The notes: generated by a model not told the origin, from the sequence alone. A stretch of 64,000 nt of DNA from Planctomycetaceae bacterium (GCA_011525745.1 WYBU01000009.1:159618-223617); one strand, 5' to 3'. Shown: positions 8,749-18,216, counted from the stretch's first letter. Translations and numbers: made by a program.

Positions 8749-9378
8749 ATGATCGTGCGACTGACGGGCAAGCTGCTGGAAGTGGGCGAAGATTCCGTGC
8801 TGCTCGAGCACGACGGCGTCACGTACGAGGTTCTGGCGCCGGCCTACGCCTGCGGCGAGCTCGCCGCCCGCCGCGGCCAGACCGTTACGCTGCACACGTT
8901 CGAGTATTTCGAAGGCGCGCCTGGCGGCGGCAACCTCACGCCGCGCATTGTGGGTTTCGCCAGCGCCGACGATCGCCGCTTCTTCGAGCAGTTCACTTCG
9001 GTCAAGGGCATCGGCACGCGACGCGGCTTGCGGGCGCTGGTCGAGCCGGCCGCGCGGATCGCCCGCGACATCGAGGCCGGCGACGTCAAGGGCCTGTCGC
9101 GGCTGCCGGGCGTCGGACCGCGCACGGCGCAGCAGATCGTGGCCGAGCTGCGCGGCAAGGTTGAGGCCTTTGCGCGCGGCGCGGTCGGCGCTGCGCCGCC
9201 GGAGTCGGCGCTGTCACAGGCGCAGCGCGATGCGCTGGAGCTGCTGGCGGCGTGGGGCGATTCGCGGGCCGATGCACGGCGCTGGCTGGAACGGGCCGCG
9301 CAGGCGAATCCGGATCTGGCGGCCGTCGAGGATTGGGTCAAGGCGGCTTATCGCGTGAAGGCGGGCGCGGGGGCGTGA
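8749..9378 (+). CDS. ruvA: Holliday junction branch migration protein RuvA
   Basis: RuvA binds Holliday junctions as a tetramer and loads the RuvB motor. Domain I is an OB fold (MIVRLTGKLLEVGEDSVLLE). Domain II has two helix-hairpin-helix motifs, VKGIGTRRGL at about residue 85 and LPGVGPRTAQQIV at about residue 118. An acidic or Ala-rich linker then leads to domain III (residues 155-205), which contacts RuvB. The length of 209 is normal. One change is RRGLRALV, where most family members have ALAILS. ruvB and ruvC are not in the window. It lies downstream of yifB in the same direction. Confidence 0.95.
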   Translation: MIVRLTGKLLEVGEDSVLLEHDGVTYEVLAPAYACGELAARRGQTVTLHTFEYFEGAPGGGNLTPRIVGFASADDRRFFEQFTSVKGIGTRRGLRALVEPAARIARDIEAGDVKGLSRLPGVGPRTAQQIVAELRGKVEAFARGAVGAAPPESALSQAQRDALELLAAWGDSRADARRWLERAAQANPDLAAVEDWVKAAYRVKAGAGA

Positions 9379-9394
9379 GGCGCGCAGAAACACG

Positions 9395-10996
9395 TCAGGC
9401 GCCGGGTTCGGATATCAGCCCGCCGCCGCGGCGCGACACGGAACCCAGCACCGGAAGTCCCAGGTACCGCTCGACCTGGTCGGTCGTTCGCAGCGTGTGG
9501 TCGAAGTGATCGCCCATGAACGCGCCGCCCACGCCGATCAGCAGCGACACAAAGAACGCCAGCAGCGTGTACACCAGCGTGTTGGGTCGCAGCGGGCGGT
9601 CGCGCTGCGGAACCGACGCCTCGTCCAGCAGCCCGACCGTAATCGCGCTGCGCGTCTGGGCCTGGCCGGTTTGCGCATCGGCCAGTTCGCGCCGCAGCGT
9701 CTCGTACTGCCCGTGCGTGATCGCCACGTCGTTCTTCAGCCGCTGATACTCCGGCAGCAGCCGGCTGACGTGGTTCAGCCGCGCGACGTAGGTATCGAGG
9801 TCGGTGGCGATCTGCTTTCGCTGCGCGTCGACCGTGTCGATCTCGACGCGGGCCGCGTCCGCCGCGGTGATCATCTCGCGCAGCATCTGGCGATTGGACC
9901 GATCGATTTCTTCCAGTACGTCGCGCAGCTCGCGATTGGCGTCGGTGTAGCGCACTTCCAGCCGCCGCTGCCGGCTGCGTAGATCGCCGATCTTCCGCGC
10001 CAGCTCATGCACGACCACGTGCATTTCGAGCAACTGCTGCGGCACGGCGATCGTCATCGCGCGGATCTGCTGGGCACTGAGTTCATCGGGCGAACGCGGC
10101 GGCCGCGCCGCCTCGGGCACCTGCGCCAGGATGCCGTCGCGCAGGGCGCGCAGCTCCGCGAGCCGCCGGTCGAGTCGCAGCAACTCGTTGCGTGCGGTCG
10201 TGGCCGTGATCTGATCGCCGTGTTCGGTGCCGCTCTTGAGGAGCTGTTCGAGGATGGCGACGTCGCCGGGCTGCGGCAGGGCGTCGACAAAGGCGCGCAG
10301 GGCGTTTTCGGCCCGCAGCACTTCGCTTTCGTAGTAGTCCTGTACGCGTTTTTCGATGAAGGCCCGCGCCGGATCGTTCAGCTCGTCCTGAAGCTCGCGG
10401 TAGCGATACAGGTACATATCGGCCAGCACGTCGGCGGCGTACTTGGCCACCAGGTGACTGTCGGGCAGGTGACGCGGGCCGGGCCGGTCGACGCGGATGG
10501 TGAACGACTCGGACATGGCGACCTGTTCGCCGCCGGGTGTCTCGAAGTCGATCGAGTTGCGGAAGCGCGTCAGCCCGTCCTGTTGCGACTGCATCCAGCG
10601 ATGGACTTCGGGGGTGATTTTTTGAACGAACAGCCGGGCGGCGGCGTACTGCTGGTCCGGCGGGAGCTTTCGCAGCGCATACCACTCCTGGCGCCAGGCG
10701 GGCGTTTCGGCCACGATGTGCGTGCGCGCGATGACGAGCTGGCTGATGACGATCTGCTGCTGCGCCTTGACGAAGACTTCGAGCGTGCGTTCCGGCGAAT
10801 CGCGCGTCAGCGGATTGCGCGGCATGGGCTGCTTGAAGATCAGGCTGACGCTGCTGCGATAAACGGGCGTCCAGATGTACGCGCAGCCCAGCCACGTGAC
10901 GCCGGTGATGATGGCCGCGATGGCCGCAACGAGGCCGATCCGCGCGAAGACGACGCGGGACAGTTCTCGAAGCGTCCTGGCGGCAAAGGCGTCCAT
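9395..10996 (-). CDS. Wzz/chain-length-determinant type polysaccharide co-polymerase
   Basis: The 533-residue product has a membrane span at about residues 18-42, a Wzz-type domain starting near YRSSVSLIFKQP, a long helical and coiled-coil periplasmic region (about 190-470) rich in Arg, Glu and Leu, and a second span (TLLAFFVSLLIGVGGAF) near 485-505. The cytoplasmic tail (DQVERYLGLPVLGSVSR) matches the part just before the kinase in BY-kinases, but no kinase domain follows. The protein should set polysaccharide chain length or guide export with the Wza-like protein encoded just upstream. ATG 10996 is used; the longer open frame overlaps the wza gene. Confidence 0.88.
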   Translation of the reverse strand: MDAFAARTLRELSRVVFARIGLVAAIAAIITGVTWLGCAYIWTPVYRSSVSLIFKQPMPRNPLTRDSPERTLEVFVKAQQQIVISQLVIARTHIVAETPAWRQEWYALRKLPPDQQYAAARLFVQKITPEVHRWMQSQQDGLTRFRNSIDFETPGGEQVAMSESFTIRVDRPGPRHLPDSHLVAKYAADVLADMYLYRYRELQDELNDPARAFIEKRVQDYYESEVLRAENALRAFVDALPQPGDVAILEQLLKSGTEHGDQITATTARNELLRLDRRLAELRALRDGILAQVPEAARPPRSPDELSAQQIRAMTIAVPQQLLEMHVVVHELARKIGDLRSRQRRLEVRYTDANRELRDVLEEIDRSNRQMLREMITAADAARVEIDTVDAQRKQIATDLDTYVARLNHVSRLLPEYQRLKNDVAITHGQYETLRRELADAQTGQAQTRSAITVGLLDEASVPQRDRPLRPNTLVYTLLAFFVSLLIGVGGAFMGDHFDHTLRTTDQVERYLGLPVLGSVSRRGGGLISEPGA

Positions 10997-11085
10997 ACGA
11001 TGCTCATATTCCGCGTGGCACGGCCTTGTTGCCCGTGCGTGCTCCGCCGGCTGCGCGGCGGGTTCCGAAGGTCGCAGCGCCCGCC

Positions 11086-12276
11086 CTACGGCCCGAGCTG
11101 CGCGTTGATCCGCGGCGGGCCGCTCGTGCGCGTCGTTACGGTGGTCGGCGGCGAGTAGATCTGGTAGCCGAAGTTCATTCCCACCGACGCATCGTACGGC
11201 AGCACCGACCGGATGCCGCGCGTGAACACCTGATCGATCCAGTCGTTGGCCCGCGCCAACTCGGTCGGCGGCACGTAGAGGATGTCGCCGTCCGCCAGCC
11301 ACGGGTCGTAGCGGAAGATCGAACCATCCGGCACAACCCCCTGCGGGCTGGGCCGCGTTGCTTCGAGCATCGAGTCGACGTCCATGACAATCGCCTCGGG
11401 CACCGGCAGGCCGTAGCGGCGGATGAGCATGACGCGCTGCTGATCGCCGCGCGGCGTGATGCCGCCTGCCGACGTGATCGCCTGCAACGCGGTGATCGGC
11501 GCGTAAATCGTGATCATCCCCTGTCCCCACACCTCGCCCATGACAAAGACGCGCCGCGGCGCGAACTCCAGCGTCTGCACCGTGACGTCGATCTCGCCGA
11601 GATCGACTTCGATGTAGCGGTTTTTCAACTCGCGTCGCAGCTCTTTGACGGTCTTGCCGAAAGCCAGCGCTTCGCCGATATACGGCAGGTCGATCGTCCC
11701 GTCGGGCTTGATCGGCACCAGGCGCGACTGGCCGCGCGGCGCCGTCGTGATCGCTTTCTTCAGCTCGACGATCTTGATGTTGGCGGCCTGCACGTTGCAA
11801 GTCAGCTCGGGATCGCGGATGTAGCGCGAATACAGCCCGCGGAGTTGTTCCTGTAGCTGCTCCAGCGTCATTCCGATCGCGCGTACCGGCCCGACCAGCA
11901 GCAGGCGGATTTTGCCGTCGTTCTGGATCGTCACGTCCTGGTTGTACTTCTCGTCGTAGGGGAAACGGATCGTGACGACGTCCTCTCGCTGAAGCTGATA
12001 GTCCTTGCCTTCGGGCGTGACAGCCTCGACGTGATAGATGATCTCAAGCGTGTCGCCGACGTTCAGGCGGTAGTCCGGCCGCTCAATCAGTGACGCCTGC
12101 AACGCCGTGAACTGGGCGGGGGTCTGGTAGAACCTCGGCGACGCTGGCGCGCGGCTGACGCCCAGTCCGCTCGGGCGCGCGCAGCCGGCAGGCAGAATCA
12201 TCGCCGCGCCCGACAGGACAAGAGCGGTGACTGCTCCGTAGCGGCAACGTTGTCCATTACGGCACGACGATTGCAT
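11086..12276 (-). CDS. Wza-like polysaccharide export lipoprotein with SLBB domain
   Basis: A 396-residue outer-membrane export protein. The signal peptide ends in the lipobox LPAGC near residue 32. A Poly_export domain follows from about residue 70 (YRLNVGDTLEIIYHVE, later VTIQNDGKIRLLLVGPV), then a repeat of the same fold (KPDGTIDLPYIGEALAFGKT). An SLBB-like part comes next with RRVFVMGEVWGQGMITI and ALQAITSAGGITPRGDQ. It ends DILYVPPTELARANDWIDQV and a C-terminal segment that may cross the outer membrane. Its start overlaps the end of the upstream TPR/SPOR gene by 20 bp, and the Wzz-like gene follows after 89 bp. This supports one operon for exopolysaccharide export. Confidence 0.92.
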   Translation of the reverse strand: MQSSCRNGQRCRYGAVTALVLSGAAMILPAGCARPSGLGVSRAPASPRFYQTPAQFTALQASLIERPDYRLNVGDTLEIIYHVEAVTPEGKDYQLQREDVVTIRFPYDEKYNQDVTIQNDGKIRLLLVGPVRAIGMTLEQLQEQLRGLYSRYIRDPELTCNVQAANIKIVELKKAITTAPRGQSRLVPIKPDGTIDLPYIGEALAFGKTVKELRRELKNRYIEVDLGEIDVTVQTLEFAPRRVFVMGEVWGQGMITIYAPITALQAITSAGGITPRGDQQRVMLIRRYGLPVPEAIVMDVDSMLEATRPSPQGVVPDGSIFRYDPWLADGDILYVPPTELARANDWIDQVFTRGIRSVLPYDASVGMNFGYQIYSPPTTVTTRTSGPPRINAQLGP

Positions 12277-13051
12277 CCGACACCTGGGCCTTTATTCGCT
12301 TCAGCGCCTCATCCGCCGCCGCGTAGCTGGCATACGAGCCGACGTACACGACGTGCATCGGCCGGCCGCCGCGCGACTCCGCGGCCCGCCGCGCCTCCAG
12401 GCTCGCGCCGCGGAGTTTCCTGACCAGCGCATCTGCCGACGCCGCCTCGCGAAACGCACCGCACTGCACGGAGAACCCCTTGATCGGCCAACTGAATCGC
12501 CGCCGCGCATCGTCCTCATAGCGGCTGCCCGGAAAGTGATGCATCAGCGCCGAAAACTGCTTGCGGGCCTCGTCCCAGCGACCCTCGCGCTGAAGCGCCA
12601 CGCCGTAACGATAGTGAATCTCATCCGCCGGCGGCCGTTCCTCGATTCGCTCCAGCGCCGCGCCGAAGTGCGTGATCGCGTCGGTGAAGCGGCCGGAGTC
12701 GAACGCCAGTCCGCCGAGGGCGGCGTGAGCGCGGGCGGTCAGATCGTCGCGGCGCGAGAGGCTCAGACAGCGGTCCAGATCGCCCTCGGCCGTGATCCGC
12801 TGACCCATCTGAACGCGGCACAGCGCCCGCAGGTAGTAGGCCTCGGCCGACTCGGGCCGATCGGGAAACTCCCGCAGAAACACGTTCGCGGTCGCCTCGG
12901 CGGCGGCGTAATTCTTCTCGCGATACAGCCGATCGCCGTCGAGCAGGCGATGCCGCGCGTGGTCGGGCAACGTGGCGCAACCGATCGGCAACAACAGACA
13001 CATCGAAGGAAGCGCGAATATTGCGCGGCGGCGATGTTCCACAGGTCGCAT
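12257..13051 (-). CDS. TPR lipoprotein with C-terminal SPOR domain
   Basis: The 264-residue product starts at ATG 13051 (MRPVEHRRRA), followed by a lipoprotein signal (CLLLPIGC at about 18-25). TPR-like helical repeats cover about 30-180 (LLDGDRLYREKNYAAAEAT; AEAYYLRALCRVQMGQR; ALQREGRWDEARKQFSAL). The last 75 residues form a SPOR domain (FSVQCGAFREAASADALVRK and VVYVGSYASYAAADEAL), which binds denuded peptidoglycan glycan strands. It is first in the operon with the Wza-like and Wzz-like genes, so it may anchor or position the export machine at the cell wall. That role is inference. A longer start at 13132 would add arginine-rich, unlikely sequence. Confidence 0.85.
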   Translation of the reverse strand: MRPVEHRRRAIFALPSMCLLLPIGCATLPDHARHRLLDGDRLYREKNYAAAEATANVFLREFPDRPESAEAYYLRALCRVQMGQRITAEGDLDRCLSLSRRDDLTARAHAALGGLAFDSGRFTDAITHFGAALERIEERPPADEIHYRYGVALQREGRWDEARKQFSALMHHFPGSRYEDDARRRFSWPIKGFSVQCGAFREAASADALVRKLRGASLEARRAAESRGGRPMHVVYVGSYASYAAADEALKRIKAQVSDAIVVP

Positions 13052-13291
13052 CCTCACGCGCAGCGCGGAGCCGGGCCAATCGACACGGCCGCGCCGGTAT
13101 TGATCGGACTGGGTCCTAGAACACTTTAGCACATACGCGAATTGTGGCCAGATGAACGCACGTGCGACCTGCCCGCGCCGACACGACCGGGCAACGGGGT
13201 GGTTCGACGCCCAAACGCCCGCGCCTGCCGCGAGGCGTTACCATGCCCATCGGTTTTTCCACACAGGCCGAAACATCGTCCGGAGCGCACC

Positions 13292-13657
13292 ATGCCCTGT
13301 CTGACTACTCTCGGTGTCACGCCGCCGTTGCTGGCGGCGGGCAAGATTCACTGGACCGAATGGGTGCTGAGCAGCTTTTCCGATCCGTGGGTGTTCTTCG
13401 GTTTCGCGGCGCAGGCGGTATTCGCGTCGCGCTTCATCGTGCAGTGGCTGGCGTCGGAACGGCGCGGCGTCAGCATCGTGCCGGTCGTGTTTTGGCATCT
13501 GAGCATCGTCGGATCGGCGATGCTGTGCGTGTATGCCATTCACCGCAAGGATCCGGTGTTCATCCTGGGCCAGTCGCTGAACATGTCGATTTACGTGCGC
13601 AATCTGATGCTGATCTATCGTCCGCGGAGCAAGCCGCCCGCCGGCGTCGATCCGTGA
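13292..13657 (+). CDS. Lipid A biosynthesis N-terminal domain (LAB_N) protein
   Basis: A 121-residue membrane protein of the LAB_N family. There are three hydrophobic helices, with the family signatures FAAQAVFASRFIVQWLASER near residue 38, SIVPVVFWHLSIVGSAML near 62 and VFILGQSLNMSIYVRNL near 92. The same domain is fused to glycosyltransferases in some bacteria and stands alone here. The exact reaction is unknown; a role in lipid or sugar-lipid transfer is assumed from family context. ATG 13292 follows a GGAGCG stretch. A glycosyltransferase is encoded 550 bp downstream in the same direction, beyond the tRNA. Confidence 0.88.
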   Translation: MPCLTTLGVTPPLLAAGKIHWTEWVLSSFSDPWVFFGFAAQAVFASRFIVQWLASERRGVSIVPVVFWHLSIVGSAMLCVYAIHRKDPVFILGQSLNMSIYVRNLMLIYRPRSKPPAGVDP

Positions 13658-13930
13658 TGAGCCGCGTTTTCGTCGGCCGCCGCCGACAGTAGTCGCCGAA
13701 ACCGTGCTGCCTGCAATTGATTTCAGAACCCGTCGCGCGAGCGGCAGAACGGCTCGGATCCGCGTTGTGCAGGCCGTCTCGAAACGTGTTTTCGCGAGCG
13801 CCCCGCGCCGTCGCGGACGCTGGCAAGGAAACGTCGCCTTTTCCGCGCCGCCGCAATAAAATGAGGTCGCAGCAGCGTCCGGCGCGGCCGACTATCGCGG
13901 CCCACGCCCGGCCGGCCCCGATGATCCGGC

Positions 13931-14003
13931 GGGCCTGTAGCTCAACGGTCAGAGCAGGGGACTCATAATCCCTTGGTTGGGGGTTCGATTCCCTCCAGGC
14001 CCA
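13931..14003 (+). tRNA. tRNA-Ile2 (anticodon CAU, expected to be lysidine-modified)
   Basis: A 73-nt cloverleaf. Acceptor GGGCCTG/CAGGCCC, D-arm GCTC/GAGC, anticodon stem GGGGA/TCCCT with loop CTCATAA, T-arm GGGGG-TTCGATT-CCCTC, discriminator A. CCA is not encoded. The anticodon CAT together with ACTCATAAT and CTTGGT resembles E. coli tRNA-Ile2 rather than elongator or initiator tRNA-Met. It should therefore read AUA codons after TilS converts C34 to lysidine. The identity rests on this resemblance. Confidence 0.85.
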
Positions 14004-14213
14004 TGATCGCTTCACTTCCTTGCCCCCGTTTGGGCGCGGCGTTTCGTGTCCTTGCCACGCCGCGGGCAGTCTCCGAGCCGATGATGTAGCGTCGGGCGCA
14101 GACCTCTGTCGGCAATCTCTGACCGCTACGCCGTTTGCCGGGTTCGAGTATGCTGGCTCTCGGACCGCGGCCGTAATGCTCGCGCCGAGTGCGCTCCGGA
14201 CACGCAAGACCGC

Positions 14214-15458
14214 ATGTCGAACTCGCCTCAATCCGCCGCAACGCCGATTCTGCCGCGCACGTTGATCGTGCTGAACGAGGCGTTCGTTCAGGTCGGGAGC
14301 GACTACTTCAGCGCCAGCGTGTGGTGGCGATTTGCGCGCTGTCTGGCGCGACACTGCCGCGCGACAACCCTCTATGTTCCGTTGGAACGGCGCGACGAGC
14401 CGGGCGACGCGTTCCGCGTCGAGACGGAGGGGTTGCGCATCGTCGGACGACCGTATTACCGCCGCATTCAGGAGTACTATCAGAACCTGTCGCGCTGGCG
14501 CGATCCGCTGCGGCGGCAGCTTGCCGATCTGATGGCTGATCACGATCTGGTCATCTGCCGCATGCCCGATCCGGTCGCCAAACTCGCGGCGCACGCGGCG
14601 GTCGCGGCCGGCCGGCCGCTGGCGCTGTTCATCGGCGGCGACGTGCGCGTCGGCTCGATTGCGACCGAGGCGCGCAGCGTGATGCTGCGAATCGTCGGCC
14701 GTCTGCTGGGACATCTGCTGCGGCGGCAGGAGGAGTGGGTGGCGCGCCGCGCCTGCTTCGTGGGGCTGTGGGACGAGCAGATGAAGCCGCGCTTTGCGCC
14801 GTTGTGTTCTCGCGTCGAGATCTGCCAAAGCCCGACGTTGACGGCCGACTGGCTGTTCGAGCGCGCCGACACCTGCATCCAGGCGCCGTTTCGCCTGCTG
14901 CGCGTGTGTCAGCTCGAGCCGGTCAAGGGACTCGAAGCGTTTTTCGACGCCGTGCGGCGGTTGGTGGAGGCGGGTCGCGACGTGCATCTCGACGTGGCCG
15001 GCGGGATCACGCGGCCGGCGTACGCCGAAGAACTCCGCGCACGAATCGCGTCGGCCGCGCTGGGTGATCGCGTGCGTTTGAAGGGCAACGTGCCCTTCGG
15101 GCCGGAGCTGTTCGCGCTGTATCGTCGCGCCGACGTTCACGTCATTTCGTCGAAGTGGGAAGGACTGCCGCGCTGCCTGGCCGAGGCGCGGGCTTCCTGT
15201 GCGCCGACCGTGGCGACGGCCGTGGGCAGCCTGCCGACGGCGATTCGCGACGGCGAGGATGGTTTGCTCGTGCCGCCGGAGAATCCGGCCGCGCTGGCCG
15301 CCGCCATCTCACGGCTGATCGACGACGGCGAGCTTCGACGGCGCATCATCCGCAACGGCTACGCCCTGGCGCCGCGCAGCACGGCGGAGTACCACGCCGA
15401 GCGAATCGCGCGATTGGTGGAGGAGGCGATGTTGTCGGGTGCGACGAAAGGGCGGTGA
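14214..15458 (+). CDS. Glycosyltransferase family 4 protein
   Basis: A 414-residue GT-B fold glycosyltransferase. The N-terminal half has the acceptor-side Rossmann domain (TLIVLNEAFVQVGSDYFSAS; DHDLVICRMPDPVAKLAAH). The C-terminal GT4 domain begins at LLRVCQLEPVKGLEAFFDAV and has DRVRLKGNVPFGPELFALY. The EX7E motif is in SSKWEGLPRCLAEARAS near residue 320, followed by VATAVGSLPTAIRDGEDGLL, which binds the nucleotide-sugar. It probably transfers a sugar from a nucleotide donor to a surface glycan. It lies near the polysaccharide-export operon but on the other strand, so a link is plausible but unproven. Confidence 0.9.
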   Translation: MSNSPQSAATPILPRTLIVLNEAFVQVGSDYFSASVWWRFARCLARHCRATTLYVPLERRDEPGDAFRVETEGLRIVGRPYYRRIQEYYQNLSRWRDPLRRQLADLMADHDLVICRMPDPVAKLAAHAAVAAGRPLALFIGGDVRVGSIATEARSVMLRIVGRLLGHLLRRQEEWVARRACFVGLWDEQMKPRFAPLCSRVEICQSPTLTADWLFERADTCIQAPFRLLRVCQLEPVKGLEAFFDAVRRLVEAGRDVHLDVAGGITRPAYAEELRARIASAALGDRVRLKGNVPFGPELFALYRRADVHVISSKWEGLPRCLAEARASCAPTVATAVGSLPTAIRDGEDGLLVPPENPAALAAAISRLIDDGELRRRIIRNGYALAPRSTAEYHAERIARLVEEAMLSGATKGR

Positions 15459-16185
15459 TGCGCGGGGAAAGCCGTCGGCCCGTGGTCCGGTAGGGTCCGC
15501 CATGCGGACCATCAGCCATGAGCCGTAAGCTGAAGGCAGTAATCATTTGTCAGTGGCCCGTTGTCGGCGGGCAGCCATAGGGCGTCATTCCCGCGCAGGA
15601 GGGAATCCAGGTCTTCGCCAACGCCATGTGCCGGCGTGACGGGGGACGGAACAGACCGAATGGAAGGAATGGACGAGGTGGACGCACGATTTTTTGCGCT
15701 CGCGGTGAATCCCCACTCATCTTGCGGTGCAACGCTCCGGTGCCCGCGTGTCCATTGAGGGGGCGCCGTTCCCCCGGCCGGGGGAATTGAATGAAAAGAA
15801 CGCCATAATCCAATGGTTCTGTTAGCGTTCGTATAACCGCACCCGTGGCATCAGCCCACCGCCCCATCCGGGGCGGTCCGCGTCGCGAGCCGATTCACAT
15901 CGAACTTTCTTCCGGCACTTCGTCGCTGTGGTCCGTGCTCGACGTCACCTACGTTGGATCGCGGGCGCGGCCTGCGTGGCCCCGTTATTCCAACTTCGGT
16001 CCCAGATACGGCTTTTGCGGGGTCTCCGCCGGGGGCCAAATGTCGATCTCGGCGCGCCACGCAGACTTGCCGAAAACAGGCCTGTGACATAGAATTGATG
16101 CGTCGGTGCCGGTCCGAAGCGGCGGCCGGCACTCCCCGCATGAAGATCCCGCCTGTGTGAGTTCTCAATCTTGAAAGGAACGACC
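15459..16185. other. 727-bp intergenic region with several repeats
   Basis: No convincing gene. At 15484-15510 lies half of the GTAGGGTCCGC...GCGGACC repeat (family P). At 15586-15605 is an ATTCCC-N8-GGGAAT element with its usual flanks. Frames at 15845-16240 translate poorly. A GAAAGGA ribosome site at about 16174-16180 belongs to the next gene. Confidence 0.55.
15586..15605. repeat. dRS3-like ATTCCC-N8-GGGAAT repeat
   Basis: ATTCCCGCGCAGGAGGGAAT inside the wider context CGTCATTCCCGCGCAGGAGG followed by GAATCCAGG. This matches the ATTCCC(N8)GGGAAT pattern known as dRS3 in Neisseria and seen scattered in many unrelated genomes, usually translated as the false peptide FPRRRESR. It is a single copy in this window. 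Confidence 0.7.
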
Positions 16186-18216
16186 ATGAACGATCGGCCC
16201 TCCGACCGTCGATCCACCCCCGCCCCCGCCCGCATGGCATCCGTTCTGACCTGTGCCGCGCTGTTGATCCTGCTGCCCGCCTGCGGCATTCAGCTTGACG
16301 CCCGCAACACCGGCAATCTGCCCGGTCTGTCCGGCGATGCCCCGTTCGGCGCGTTGCCCCCGAGCGCCCCGCCCGAAGCCCTGGCCGACGACTCGATGGC
16401 CGCGATGCGCGAAATCGAGGAGGCCGACGTGCTCAAGGTCGTCGGCGACAAGGTCTATGTGCTTAATCAGTACAAGGGCCTGATCATCATCGACGTGTCC
16501 GATCCAGACAAACCGGCCATCATGGGGCGGCTCGAGTTTACCGGCCGACCGGTCGAGATGTACGTCGTCGGTCCGCGGGCCTACGTCATCACCAGCAGCG
16601 ACTATTACTACCCGGTCTATCGCAGCGGAATCGCCGCTGAAGACGACGCGGTTTTCGCCCCGCCTGCGTTTGACGGCAGCAAGGTGGCCGTGATCGACGT
16701 GGCCGATCCGACGCAGCCGAAGTCGATGGGCGACGTTCGCCTGGTCGGCTACGCCAGCGCCAGCCGGCGCGTGGGCGATGTGATTTACGTGGTCGGCCGG
16801 GATTCGACGCCGAATCCGCCACCGACGCAGAGCGGAGGCGGTTCTTCGGGCAGCGCCTCGGTGATCGCGCCGGACTACTACTACAACCGCGGATTCGTCG
16901 CCTCCATCAACGTGGCCGATCCGGACAACATCATCCCGGTCGACCGCAAGACGTTTGAGAACGACGCAGTCAATCTGCACGTGTCGGCCACCGCGCTGTT
17001 CGCCACCTCGACCGACTGGGATTACAGCAACGACCGCGGCGAGGTGCTGACCAACGTGCAATACGTCGACATTTCCGACCCCGCCGGGCAGATTCGGTTG
17101 CGCGACACGGTGTCCGTGCCGGGAACGATCCGCAACCGCTTCTATCTCGACGACTATCAGGGCGCGCTGCGGATCGTGACCGAGTCGTTCGGCTTCGGCT
17201 TCCGCACCGTGCGGCTGTTCACCTATGACCTGGCCAATCCGGACGACATACAGCCGCTCGGCCAGACCGAGATCATTCGCGGCGAAAGCCTCGAGGCCGT
17301 GCGCTTCGACGGCCCGCGCGGCTACGCCGTGACCTTCCTGCGCGTCGATCCGCTATTTGTTCTCGATTTGAGCGATCCGGCCGATCCGCGCGTCGCCGGT
17401 CAGCTTAAGGTGCCCGGCTATTCGACGCACATCGAGCCGCGCGGCGACCGGTTGATCGCCGTCGGGATCGACGACACGGCCGGCACGCGGCCGGCGGTGG
17501 TGCTCTATGACGTGGCCGATCCGGCTGCGCCAAAGGAGCTGTCGCGGATCGTGCTCGGCCCGCCGAACACGTTCACCGAATCGGCGGCGACGTGGGACGA
17601 GAAGGCGTTCAAGATCATCGAGGAGTTGGGTCTGATCACGATGCCGTTCCGTTACTACAAGTATGACGATGTCGTGATTCAGGACGAGCCGGTTCCGGGT
17701 TCGCGAGGCGGCGCGTTGCCGCTGATCTACCCGCCGCCGTATCAGCAGCCAACCTGCGTGACGGGCGTGCAGTTGATCGACTATGGGGCGGATTCGCTGA
17801 GGCAGCGCGGCTGGTTCGATCACAAGGGCAACGTGGAGCGCGTCGGCGTGATCGGCACGCGGGCCTATGCGATGTCGCAGATGGCCTTTCAGACGGTGAA
17901 CATCGACGACCGTGACCACCCGGTGTCGGCGGCGGTCGTGCCGTTCTTCGAGGGCGACGAGGCGACCTATTTCGACGACTGCGGCGGCTATTACCCGCCG
18001 ATCGACTGGCCGGTCATCGACATTCCGTTCTTCCCACTGCTGGACGTGTTTTTTGCCGGTCTGTTCAGCGGGCTGGACACGGCGATCATCGAGCAGGTCG
18101 TGGCGGATTTGACCGACGACGACGGCGTCTGCGGTACGATGGGCACGTTGCCGCTGGTTGCGATGGCCGGCGTGCTGGGTTTCGTTCGCGTGACGCGGCG
18201 GCGGCGACGATGGTAG
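16186..18216 (+). CDS. Beta-propeller-domain lipoprotein with C-terminal membrane tail
   Basis: The 676-residue product has a lipoprotein-type signal (LLILLPACG, Cys near residue 34). A long beta-propeller of the Beta_propel (PF09826-like) type follows. Its blades show repeats such as LIIIDVSDPDKPAIMG, VAVIDVADPTQPKSMG, VQYVDISDPAGQIRL, FVLDLSDPADPRVAG and VVLYDVADPAAPKELS. The last 30 residues are CGTMG, a hydrophobic helix and RRRRR, a layout like C-terminal sorting signals. So it has a lipidated N-terminus and a possible second anchor at the C-terminus. Function is unknown; the family is predicted to be secreted. ATG 16186 has GAAAGGA upstream. Confidence 0.85.
   Translation: MNDRPSDRRSTPAPARMASVLTCAALLILLPACGIQLDARNTGNLPGLSGDAPFGALPPSAPPEALADDSMAAMREIEEADVLKVVGDKVYVLNQYKGLIIIDVSDPDKPAIMGRLEFTGRPVEMYVVGPRAYVITSSDYYYPVYRSGIAAEDDAVFAPPAFDGSKVAVIDVADPTQPKSMGDVRLVGYASASRRVGDVIYVVGRDSTPNPPPTQSGGGSSGSASVIAPDYYYNRGFVASINVADPDNIIPVDRKTFENDAVNLHVSATALFATSTDWDYSNDRGEVLTNVQYVDISDPAGQIRLRDTVSVPGTIRNRFYLDDYQGALRIVTESFGFGFRTVRLFTYDLANPDDIQPLGQTEIIRGESLEAVRFDGPRGYAVTFLRVDPLFVLDLSDPADPRVAGQLKVPGYSTHIEPRGDRLIAVGIDDTAGTRPAVVLYDVADPAAPKELSRIVLGPPNTFTESAATWDEKAFKIIEELGLITMPFRYYKYDDVVIQDEPVPGSRGGALPLIYPPPYQQPTCVTGVQLIDYGADSLRQRGWFDHKGNVERVGVIGTRAYAMSQMAFQTVNIDDRDHPVSAAVVPFFEGDEATYFDDCGGYYPPIDWPVIDIPFFPLLDVFFAGLFSGLDTAIIEQVVADLTDDDGVCGTMGTLPLVAMAGVLGFVRVTRRRRRW

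Noticed and set aside
13721..13744. TTTCAGAACCCGTCGCGCGAGCGG, similar to 18238-18261
   Set aside because: Two similar 24-mers are present, but two copies in a high-GC window are not enough to call a repeat family.
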